This document shows, one piece after another, positions 23,618 through 32,000 of a stretch of DNA of 64,000 nucleotides. A model generated the notes under the pieces. The model saw only the letters and a list, made by a program, of their open reading frames with translations, was not told where the DNA came from and made no database searches. The DNA is taken from contig NZ_JACVVE010000021.1 in NCBI RefSeq assembly GCF_016648105.1, positions 1 to 64,000 of the forward strand, in the 5' to 3' direction. Within the stretch, counting starts at the first letter, position 1; each line of letters starts with the position of its first letter. A program made the position numbers and the translations under genes. This DNA comes from Pseudomonas sp. S31. Its GTDB lineage: Bacteria > Pseudomonadota > Gammaproteobacteria > Pseudomonadales > Pseudomonadaceae.

Positions 23618-25759
23618 GTGTGGGATGAAACTGCATCGGCCAATCGATACGCGCAAGACAGCGGTCTGGCTTGCCTTGTCTTACTGGCGCGCTATCACGA
23701 CGTTGCCATTTGCCCCAAGCAATTGGCCCACCGATTCGCAAGCAGCGAGCAAGTTCTTTCTCTGACCGAGATTCTCCAGGCTTTCCAGCAGGCCGGGCTC
23801 AAGGCAAAACATCGGTCCAGTGACCCGGCGCGGCTGAAGCACCTGCCGCTGCCGGTCGTGGCGGTGGACAGCCAAGGCGGGTATTTCGTCATCGCCCGCA
23901 TGGAGGGCGAGCAGGTACTGGTGCAGGATCCCCGAGTCTGCACGCCGCAAGTCTGGACACTGGCGGAACTCAAGCGCCGCTGGGCAGGGGATCTCATCCT
24001 GGTCCGTTCGCAAGCCGCCTTACCGCGAGGGCTGGAGCGCTTCGACCTGACCTGGTTCATCCCAGCGGTGATCAAGTACCGCAAGTTGCTTGCCGAGGTA
24101 TTGCTGGTTTCATTGGTATTGCAAGTGCTGGCGCTGGTTACGCCCTTGTTCTTCCAGGTCGTGATGGACAAGGTGCTGGTGCATCGAGGCTTGACCACGC
24201 TGGACGTGATTGCCATGGGTTTGTTGGCCGTATCAGTGTTCGAGACTCTGCTCAGTTGCCTGCGTGGTTATCTGTCGGCACATACGGCCTCGCGGATAGA
24301 TGTGGAATTGGGTGCGAAGTTGTTCCGGCACTTGCTCGAACTCCCGCTTGCCTACTTTCGGGCGCGCCGGGTAGGTGACTCCGTTGCCCGGGTACGAGAA
24401 CTGGAAAACATCCGCAGCTTTCTCACCAGTAACAGCATCACTTTGTTATTGGACGTTTTGTTCGTCATCGTATTCATTGCGGTGATGTTTCTCTACAGCG
24501 GCTGGCTGACGATGCTGGTCATCGCTTCATTGCCGTTGTATGTGCTCGTGTCACTGGTCGTCACGCCGTTGCTGCGTGAACGCATCGACCGCAGTTTCCA
24601 GCGTGGCGCCGAGAACCAGGCATTTCTGGTCGAGGCGGTCAATGGCATTGACACGCTCAAGTCCATGGCTGTGGAGCCGCAGGTCATTCGGCGCTGGGAC
24701 GACCAGTTGGCGGCATACGTGGCGGCCGGTTTGAAGACACAGACGCTCGCCAATCTGGCCCATGAAAGTATCGCTCTGATCGGCAAGCTGGTCACGGTCG
24801 GCACGCTATGGGTGGGCGCTCGCCTGGTCATCGAAGGCGAGCTGACCGTCGGTGAGCTGATTGCCTTCAACATGCTCGCTGGCCGTGTAGCGCAACCGAT
24901 CATGCGCATGGCCCAGCTCTGGACCAGCTTTCAGCAAACCGGCATGTCGATCCGGCGCTTGGGCGACATCCTCAACAACCGTACCGAAGTCAGCCACGGC
25001 GCGCAGTTGCCCACACTGGCCGGGCGCATCGAGCTAGACCGGGTTTGTTTCCGTTACCGCCCGAACGGCCACGAGGTGCTGCGCGACATCAGCCTCAAAA
25101 TCGCCCCTGGCGAGGTGATCGGCGTCGTCGGTAGATCCGGCTCCGGTAAAAGCACCCTGGCGAGGCTGCTGCAGCGGCTTCATTCGCCGGAGCGCGGCCG
25201 CGTGCTTGTCGATGGCGTGGATCTGGCACAGGCCGATGTCGCCTCCCTGCGGCGGCAGGTCGGAGTGGTGCTCCAGGAGAACCTGCTGTTTCGCCGCAAC
25301 GTGCGCGAAAACATTGCCCTGGCCCATCCGGCAGCGTCACTCGAGGCGGTGATCGCCGCCGCCACCTTGGCGGGTGCGCATGAATTCATCCTCGAGCTGC
25401 CCGATGGCTACGAGACGCTGATCGGTGAGCACGGTGCGAGCTTGTCGGGTGGCCAGCGGCAACGGATCGCCATCGCCCGAGCGCTCATGGGTGAACCGCG
25501 GATTCTTATCTTCGATGAGGCCACTAGTGCACTGGATTACGAGTCCGAGCGCATCATCCAGGAAAACATGGCTCGAATCTGCGCCCAGCGCACGGTCATC
25601 ATCATCGCCCACCGGTTATCGGCGGTGCGTCACGCCGATCGCATCGTGGTGATGGAGCGCGGCCAGGTCATCGAACAGGGAGCGCACGATGCCTTGCTGA
25701 GCAATCCCCAGGGCACCTATGCCTATCTGTACCGGTTGCAACAGGGAGCAGGGGCATGA
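23618..25759 (+). CDS. Type I secretion ABC transporter (HlyB/LapB type)
   Basis: Codes for 713 residues from a GTG at 23618 preceded by ggag. Domain order: C39-like domain (1-130), six-helix membrane domain (about 140-430), ATPase (about 470-713). The C39 catalytic Cys position is Ser15 (DSGLACLVLLARYH), so it is a non-cleaving docking domain as in HlyB. ATPase motifs: Walker A GRSGSGKS at 505-512, signature LSGGQRQRIAIARAL, Walker B ILIFDEATSALD, and the switch His in IIAHRLS. It exports unfolded RTX proteins with a C-terminal signal, here presumably the 1785-residue protein downstream. The next gene overlaps by four bases. No TolC homologue is in the window. Confidence 0.92.
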   Translation: MWDETASANRYAQDSGLACLVLLARYHDVAICPKQLAHRFASSEQVLSLTEILQAFQQAGLKAKHRSSDPARLKHLPLPVVAVDSQGGYFVIARMEGEQVLVQDPRVCTPQVWTLAELKRRWAGDLILVRSQAALPRGLERFDLTWFIPAVIKYRKLLAEVLLVSLVLQVLALVTPLFFQVVMDKVLVHRGLTTLDVIAMGLLAVSVFETLLSCLRGYLSAHTASRIDVELGAKLFRHLLELPLAYFRARRVGDSVARVRELENIRSFLTSNSITLLLDVLFVIVFIAVMFLYSGWLTMLVIASLPLYVLVSLVVTPLLRERIDRSFQRGAENQAFLVEAVNGIDTLKSMAVEPQVIRRWDDQLAAYVAAGLKTQTLANLAHESIALIGKLVTVGTLWVGARLVIEGELTVGELIAFNMLAGRVAQPIMRMAQLWTSFQQTGMSIRRLGDILNNRTEVSHGAQLPTLAGRIELDRVCFRYRPNGHEVLRDISLKIAPGEVIGVVGRSGSGKSTLARLLQRLHSPERGRVLVDGVDLAQADVASLRRQVGVVLQENLLFRRNVRENIALAHPAASLEAVIAAATLAGAHEFILELPDGYETLIGEHGASLSGGQRQRIAIARALMGEPRILIFDEATSALDYESERIIQENMARICAQRTVIIIAHRLSAVRHADRIVVMERGQVIEQGAHDALLSNPQGTYAYLYRLQQGAGA

Positions 25760-27174
25760 AGGAGGCTCTGCTCGACCTCGTGCAGCGCTATCGGCAAGCC
25801 TGGCGCACCGCTTGGCGGCGACGCGCTGACGCGCGGGACGATCGACGCAATGCAGACGAGCTGGCCTTTCTTCCCGCTGCTCTGGCTTTGCAAGAGACGC
25901 CGGTTCACCCACTGCCGCGCCAAGTGCAATGGACCCTGCTGGCCTTGATCGGCCTGGCCCTGGTTTGGGCATGCGCTGGTGAAATCGATGTGGTCGCCAG
26001 CGCGCAAGGCAAGATCGTTCCGAGCGGCCGCAGTAAGGTAGTCCAAGCCAGCGAGGTGGCGATCGTCGAGGCGATCCACGTGGTGGATGGGCAAAGGGTG
26101 GGCAAGGGCGAGTTGTTGATCGAGCTCGACGGAGGGCTTACCACAGCCGAGATCAAGCGCCTGAACAGCGAGCTGCTGGCGGCACAGGTCGACCGGGCTC
26201 GAGCCCAGACGTTGCTGGCGGCAGTCGACACCCAGCAGCCGCCCGCTTCGCTGGCAGCCCTCATCCCGCAGGCCTCGTTACCCCAGCAAGTTGCCGCGCA
26301 ACGCTGGTTGGAGGGGCAGTACCTGGAGCTGCACACCACCCTCGCACAGGTAGACGCTGAAATAGCCCAACGGGCTGCAGAAATCCGCTCGGCGCAGGCG
26401 CGCGCGCAAGCCCTGCAACAGCTGCTGATCATCACTCGCCAACTGACTGCCGACTACCAACAGTTGTTCAGCGAGTCGGCGGTTGCCAAGCACACCTATC
26501 TGGAAAAGCGACAGGCGCTGCTGGACCAGGAGCGTGAGCTGACCCTCCAGCACTGCCGAATCGAAGAGCTGGGCGCTGCACGTCTGGCGGCCGAGCATCG
26601 ACGCCAGGGCGTGATCGCCCAGTTGCGCCGGGCCATGCTCGACCTACACGGCGACGCCGATCGGCGCATTGCCACACTCAGCCAGGAGGTGTTCAAGGCC
26701 GAGCAACGCCATCGGCTACGGGCACTCACATCGCCGGTCGACGGCACGGTGCAACAGTTGGCCATCCATACCGAGGGCGGAGTGGTGACACCGGCGCAAG
26801 CGCTGATGGTGATCGTGCCCGTCGACCAACCGGTGGAGGTGGAAGTGCAGGTCGATAACAAGGATGTCGGCTTCGTGCATCCCGGCCAGGCCGTGGAAGT
26901 GAAGATCGAGACCTACACGTTCACCAAGTACGGCGTGGTGCCAGGGGTTATCAAAAGTGTGTCCAGCGACGCCATTGAAGATGAACGACGTGGGTTGATT
27001 TACAGCGCACGGATCGAACTGGCGAAAAGTGCCTTGCGGGTGGGCGACAAGGATATGCCCTTGACCCCTGGTATGGCGGTGCGGGCCGAGGTGATGATCG
27101 ATAAACGTAAAGTCATTAGTTACTTCCTTAGTCCGCTGCAGCGGCATGTCAAGGAAAGTCTGGGGGAGCGTTAG
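25756..27174 (+). CDS. Type I secretion periplasmic adaptor (HlyD family)
   Basis: Codes for 472 residues; ATG overlaps the exporter stop (ATGA). One membrane anchor near residues 55-75 (QVQWTLLALIGLALVWACAGEID), then the split lipoyl/biotinyl domain (VVASAQGKIVPSGRSKVVQ...), a long alpha-hairpin (residues ~130-330, Ala/Glu/Arg/Gln-rich) and the beta-barrel end (SPVDGTVQQLAIHTEGGVVTPAQALMVIVPVD). The C-terminus MIDKRKVISYFLSPLQRHVKESLGER is typical of HlyD. Its final ~90 bp recur at 28187-28275 as a duplication scar. It bridges the ABC exporter and a TolC-type channel. Confidence 0.92.
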   Translation: MKEALLDLVQRYRQAWRTAWRRRADARDDRRNADELAFLPAALALQETPVHPLPRQVQWTLLALIGLALVWACAGEIDVVASAQGKIVPSGRSKVVQASEVAIVEAIHVVDGQRVGKGELLIELDGGLTTAEIKRLNSELLAAQVDRARAQTLLAAVDTQQPPASLAALIPQASLPQQVAAQRWLEGQYLELHTTLAQVDAEIAQRAAEIRSAQARAQALQQLLIITRQLTADYQQLFSESAVAKHTYLEKRQALLDQERELTLQHCRIEELGAARLAAEHRRQGVIAQLRRAMLDLHGDADRRIATLSQEVFKAEQRHRLRALTSPVDGTVQQLAIHTEGGVVTPAQALMVIVPVDQPVEVEVQVDNKDVGFVHPGQAVEVKIETYTFTKYGVVPGVIKSVSSDAIEDERRGLIYSARIELAKSALRVGDKDMPLTPGMAVRAEVMIDKRKVISYFLSPLQRHVKESLGER

Positions 27175-27177
27175 CGT

Positions 27178-27954
27178 ATGCTCAAAGAGCTGCTGATCTG
27201 GTTGTACGTCATAAGTTGGCAGGTGTTGCGGGCTTGCAGCGCTGTACTGCTGCTAATAGCAGCAGTGCTGTACGCCGGTGCCGTGGCTCAGAGTCTGTAT
27301 AAATCCATGAACTATGTGTACGTGCCGAAAGACCCTGTCGTCTGCGGAAAAATGGCAGGCGAAGTGTATAGATTTTCCCGGCTTTATTTCCCTTTTTGGC
27401 CTGAGTATGAGGGCGCGAGCTCATTTGATCCTGACTTCGTAAATAATAAAAAGGGCTGTGATGCGAATCTGCGTTCGGTCTTTTTGTCGATGACCTGGCC
27501 AGGGTTGGAGCCGGCCGAGGACCGTTTGATCTTCGAGCAGGGCTTGGATCATGAAGGGCTATTAGTTGGGGTCTCGCCCATAAAGGGTCGCGGAGGTGAT
27601 TTGCGGCTCCAGCGTGATCACTTACTTAGCAAGATGCCGCCAGAAAACACACTAAAAAGTTACGATCCAGTAATGAATCTCTATCGTGCAGATGCTTTCA
27701 GTCGTGGTATGGCACAAGAGAGTATGAGGATCTACTGGAGTGAGAGTGAAGGCGAAGTTACGTCGGTGTTTGACTGCTATTGGAGGCCCAGTGAACCGAA
27801 TTTTTTTGCGTGCAAAATGACGTTTGTAGTATTCGATGCCTTGCTGGTGGATGCGATCATGCGCACTGATAAGTTGTGGCGGTGGGAAATGATCAAGGGA
27901 GAGCTCGAAGGTTTTTTGATTCATGCAAAGAAGAAAGTCGTTCAATTAAATTGA
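27178..27954 (+). CDS. Membrane-anchored protein of unknown function, copy 1
   Basis: Codes for 258 residues; start ATG three bases after the hlyD stop. An N-terminal hydrophobic segment (about residues 6-38) without an evident cleavage site suggests a signal anchor with the rest in the periplasm. Four cysteines are kept in both copies (VVCGKM, KKGCDAN, VFDCYW, FFACKM), fitting two disulfides. I do not recognise the family. A second copy lies at 28281-29048: the first ~130 residues are nearly identical, the last ~110 much less so. Base composition is clearly A+T-richer than the flanks. Position between adaptor and cargo suggests a secretion accessory, an inhibitor or an immunity-like partner; none is proven. 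Confidence 0.8.
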   Translation: MLKELLIWLYVISWQVLRACSAVLLLIAAVLYAGAVAQSLYKSMNYVYVPKDPVVCGKMAGEVYRFSRLYFPFWPEYEGASSFDPDFVNNKKGCDANLRSVFLSMTWPGLEPAEDRLIFEQGLDHEGLLVGVSPIKGRGGDLRLQRDHLLSKMPPENTLKSYDPVMNLYRADAFSRGMAQESMRIYWSESEGEVTSVFDCYWRPSEPNFFACKMTFVVFDALLVDAIMRTDKLWRWEMIKGELEGFLIHAKKKVVQLN

Positions 27955-27984
27955 AAGGGCTGGGTGAAAAAGAGAGGGGTGCGA

Positions 27985-28140
27985 ATGAAAAGAGATGCAT
28001 GTATGTGGTGCTGTATCATCGTCTGGAATGCATTAAGAGTAATTGTTTTATTCGCTTTAATGATGACGCCCACTGGTATGGGGGTGGTGGCGTATATCAT
28101 GAAAGTATTTCAGAGTGCTGGAGCTGAGCTTTTTCCATAG
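27985..28140 (+). CDS. Small membrane protein, 51 residues
   Basis: An ATG at 27985 preceded by gagaggggtgcga opens a 51-residue frame (MKRDACMWCCIIVWNALR...) ending at 28140. It is strongly hydrophobic (RVIVLFALMMTPTGMGVVAYIMKVF), with room for one or two membrane passes. Trp8, Ile12, Trp14, Leu17 and Arg18 fall at the same positions as in the anchors of the two 255-258-residue neighbours, so it may be a truncated third relative. It lies inside the region between the duplicated copies, 30 bases after copy 1. Translation is plausible because of the ribosome site, but unproven. Confidence 0.5.
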   Translation: MKRDACMWCCIIVWNALRVIVLFALMMTPTGMGVVAYIMKVFQSAGAELFP

Positions 28141-28186
28141 GTGTGTCCGTGTCGGATAGGAAAGATTTGTATTTTAACTCTGCGGG

Positions 28187-28280
28187 GAGGTGATGATGAT
28201 CGATAAACGCAAAGTCATTAGCTACTTTCTTAGTCCGCTGCAGCGGCATGTCAAGGAAAGTCTGGGGGGAGCGTTAGCGA
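28187..28280 (+). pseudogene. Duplicated tail of the hlyD gene (duplication scar)
   Basis: From gaggtgatgat to gcgttagcg this repeats 27087-27177 nearly base for base, encoding MIDKRKVISYFLSPLQRHVKESLG again, but out of any full-length gene and with one extra G in the G-run before gcgttag. It shows that a ~1.1-kb unit (end of hlyD plus the following gene) was tandemly duplicated. The ATG of copy 2 follows directly, at the same spacing as in copy 1, so its ribosome site was carried along. Confidence 0.9.
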
Positions 28281-29048
28281 ATGCTCAAAGATCTGCTGGT
28301 CTGGTTATACGTCATAGGTTGGCAGGTGTTGCGGGCTTGCAGCGCTGTACTGCTGCTCTTATTGGCAGTGCTATATGCCGGTGCCGTGGCTCAGAGTCTG
28401 TATAAATCCATGAACGATGTGTACGTGCCAAAAGACCCTGTCGTCTGCGGAAAAATGGCGGGCGATGTGTATAGGTTTTCCCGGCTTTATTTCCCTTTTT
28501 GGCCGGAGTATGAGGGCAAGAGCTCATTTGATCCTGACTTCGTCAACAACAAGAAAGGCTGTGATGCGAATCTGCGGTCGGTCTTTTTGTCGATGACTTG
28601 GCCAGGGTTAGAGCCGGCCGAGGACCGTTTGATCTTCGAGCAAGGCTTGGAGCATGAAGGCCTGCTAGTTGCAGTTTCGCCGGTCAGGGGGAAGGGGGGA
28701 GATCTCGTGCTCCTACGGGATATTTTACTGGACAAGATGCCCGCAGAAGAGGCACGCAATTCGGGATTTGATCCGTCACTGGCTCTATACAGTGCAGAAG
28801 GGCGAAATCTGGCATTCGGACAAGGAAGAAAACGTATCTACTGGCACGAAAGTGACGGAGAGGTTACTACGGTGTTTGATTGCAACTGGAAACCCACTGA
28901 GCCGCATTTTTATTCATGCGGAATGAACTTTGTTGTGTTCGGTGGCGTGCTGGTTGAAGCGAATATGCGTACTGAAAAACTACCGCAGTGGCGGGTGATT
29001 AAATCTGAGTTGGAAATTTTTCTCATGAATAGCAAAACGGCGAGGTGA
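28281..29048 (+). CDS. Membrane-anchored protein of unknown function, copy 2
   Basis: Codes for 255 residues, paralogue of the protein at 27178. The same N-terminal anchor (MLKDLLVWLYVIGWQVLRACSAVLLL) and almost unchanged residues 40-130 (VYVPKDPVVCGKMAG, FDPDFVNNKKGCDANLRSVFLSMTWPGLEPAEDRLIFEQGL). From about residue 135 the two diverge (RGKGGDLVLLRDILLDKMPAEEA versus KGRGGDLRLQRDHLLSKMPPENT), yet the cysteines and the RIYW...EGEVT.VFDC frame remain. It ends three bases before the ATG of the large RTX protein and is co-transcribed with it. Retained open frame and conserved cysteines argue for selection. Function unknown. Confidence 0.8.
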   Translation: MLKDLLVWLYVIGWQVLRACSAVLLLLLAVLYAGAVAQSLYKSMNDVYVPKDPVVCGKMAGDVYRFSRLYFPFWPEYEGKSSFDPDFVNNKKGCDANLRSVFLSMTWPGLEPAEDRLIFEQGLEHEGLLVAVSPVRGKGGDLVLLRDILLDKMPAEEARNSGFDPSLALYSAEGRNLAFGQGRKRIYWHESDGEVTTVFDCNWKPTEPHFYSCGMNFVVFGGVLVEANMRTEKLPQWRVIKSELEIFLMNSKTAR

Positions 29049-29051
29049 TTT

Positions 29052-32000
29052 ATGTCAGGTTTGATAGAGGAAGATGTGAAGCATGCCCGGGAAATTTTCC
29101 AAGGTAAAGGTGTAAGGGCTATGTATGATTACTTGGCGGGGAAGGGTGATCGCTATGCAGTGCTTGCAAATGGCGTCGCACGGGGAAACTCGATAGCAGG
29201 CATTGCGGCGATTGATTTCATGAAGCGTACCGAGGCCGCCGCAGGTCGACCCATGCAGGAGGCGGACATTGAAAAAGTTAGAGTTGAGATGGCAAAAGCT
29301 TATCTGGGTTTGCTGGATGATAAGGTCAGAAAAGGAGAAATCGGTAACGATATTAATCACGTCGAGGTTTGGGGATTCCATACCAAGGTCTTCGAAGATC
29401 TAGGCAGATCTAAAGATGCCTGGACGCTCAATACCGTTTTTGAGTTGAGGCATCCGGATCACCGTGAGGACTACTGGCGAACTGTGCTGGAGGCGGCAGG
29501 GAGCACAAGTGCCGAGTTCTGGTTGTCCTTTCAGACTGATAGTGCCGTCGCGTATTCCACTGTGGTCGCGCCCGAAGCCTTGCAAAGCATGGCAAAGTCC
29601 TGGAAAGCGCGCATCGACTCGCCTGAGGGCATTGGCTCCTTTGTAGTTGCCCTGGGCAAAGTATCGGCCAACGGGATTCAGGGGGTCGTTTCCGACCTCA
29701 TTACTGCGGACGACCCGGCACCGGCCGCCACGCTCAAGATCGAAATCACCCCCACCACCGAGTCCCGGCGCGACCTGCAAGGCCAGGACGACCTGCGCAA
29801 TGACGTCTCCGCTGGCTTCGTCAAGCGCCGCCTGACCCACAGTATCGCCTTCACCGACAATACCCTGAACAACACCGATTTCACCTCGGCCCAGCTGGGC
29901 AGCCTGGCCAGCGGTGGCATCCGTCCGGGCGAGTTGCAGGCCGACCCCAATGTGCGCCCCAATCAGCACTTGTCGCAGTTCTACCGTGAAGACGCGACCA
30001 AGCCGGACTTCAGCCTACGAAACGCCGCCGTACTCAATGGGCTGGCGGCCATGACCACCGTCAACACCTTCGTCGACCCCTTGCTGTTCGACCTGGGCGG
30101 GCAAGGGGTCGGCATGACCGGTATGGAGGATGCTGTACTGTTCGACGTCGACAACAGTGGCCAGCTGCGTCGAACGGGCTGGGCCGATCGGAACACCGGG
30201 ATGCTGGTGCATGACGATGGCAGCGGGCAGGTTTCAAGCGTGCGCCAACTGTTCTCCGAGTACTATCAGGGACAGCCCGGCAGCAATGGCGCACCAGGCG
30301 AGGCACCGTTCGCGGATGGCTTTGCAGCTTTGCGCAGTGTCGATGCCAATGCAGATGGCGCGATCACCCCCGCAGACCCGATATGGGCCCAATTGAAGCT
30401 GTGGATCGACGCCAACCATGATGGTCGCGCCGAGGGCGCCGAACTCAAGCCGCTTGCCGAGCTTGGCGTGAGTCTGATCGGCGTCGGGCAGGTGCAGTCG
30501 GTGGGTGAGGTACGCCAGGGCAACGAAGTCATTTCCCGTGGCACATTCTTGATCGATGGTGCGCAACGCGAGGTGCTGGCGGTACGGTTTCTCGCCGACA
30601 GCGTCGGCAACCTGGCAGATGTTCAGCCGCACGCCACGCTGTTGACCTCCACCAGCGGCGACATCAGCCGGCGCGCCTATCTCAGCACCCGCGCCGAGGG
30701 TAGCGAGCTGGATGCGGCCTTGCTGGGCGTCGACACGTTGCAAGGCGGGGCCGGCGACGATGTGCTCAAAGCCGCACCGGGCGGCAGTTGGCTGGTGGGC
30801 GGTGGTGGCAGCAATACCTACGAAGGCGGGCCGGGTGACGATGTGCTGGTGATCAGCGCCCGCGACCAGCAGGCCAACATCCGCGGCAATGGTGGTCGCG
30901 ATACCGCGCTGATCGTCGGCGAGCAGGGCGTGGGGCTCAACCTGGCCGAGGCCGGGCTGACCATCGCCCAAGGTGGGCGAGGCAAGGACGTGATCATCAG
31001 CGGCGGCCAGCGCGGCGTTTTCATCAAGGGAGGCTCTGGCGACAGCTTGCTGATCGGGGGCGCGGGCAATGACGTACTGGTGGGCGGAACGGGTCGCAAC
31101 ACCATACTCGGCGGCACCGGCAAGGCGGTGATCTATGCCGGACCCAGCGGCGACCATATCCAGGCTTCAGCAGCCGGCAGCATCATTCACGCTGGTGGTG
31201 GCGCAGATCGGATCATTGGCGGCGCTGCGGACGATGTCATCGAGGCCGGGCGCGGTAATGCCGTGATAGACGGGGCAGGCGGGGTCAACGTGGTCAGCCT
31301 GCATGGCAATCACGACGAGTATCTGATTACCCGTACCGTCACCGGTTACCAAGTCAGTGACCGGCAGACTGGGCGCGATGGAACGCTTACCCTGAGCAAC
31401 GTCCAAAAGCTCAGCTTCGCCGACATTGCCGCAATCGACCTCCAGGGGGCGGCCGCGATGCCTATCGGTGACACCCTGGCGCCGACCCAAGCCGCTGCGT
31501 TCGCCACCTCAGCCGGGACTTTGATCGTTCCCGCCGCGGTCCTGCTTGCCAACGATCTCCCGCTTAGCGGCGTCGGGCCATTGCGCATCGCTTCGGTGAG
31601 CGATGGCAAGGGCGCGGCGGTCAGTTTGAACGCGCAGGGCGATGTGGAAGTCCGGGCCGATCCTGGCCATGACTCCGACATCACCTTCCGTTATGACCTG
31701 GTCGATGCAGCCGGCCAAGCCTCGCTGAACGTTACGGAGACCACCAGCGGCGCATCGGCACCGTTACGGGCCACGGTGACTTTGCGCCATGACCAGTCGC
31801 CCGCAGACCCCTTGGCTGCCCGTCAATGGTACTTGCGCGAGATCGATGTTCAGCCGGTGTGGCGAGACTTTACCGGCAAGGGCGTGCGCATCGGGCAGTT
31901 CGAGCCCGGCGGTGACTTTGCGGTCGCGCCTGAAGTGTTCGACATCCAGCACCCGGATCTCAAGGCCAACGTCGATGACATCTGGCTGAGCACCCAACGC

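Noticed and set aside
28190..28405. A 71-codon frame starting in the duplicated hlyD tail
   Set aside because: It is only the copied end of hlyD running out of frame into the next gene.
28187..29048. Insertion sequence or transposon as the cause of the duplication
   Set aside because: No transposase, terminal inverted repeats or target-site duplication flank the unit; a simple tandem duplication explains it.
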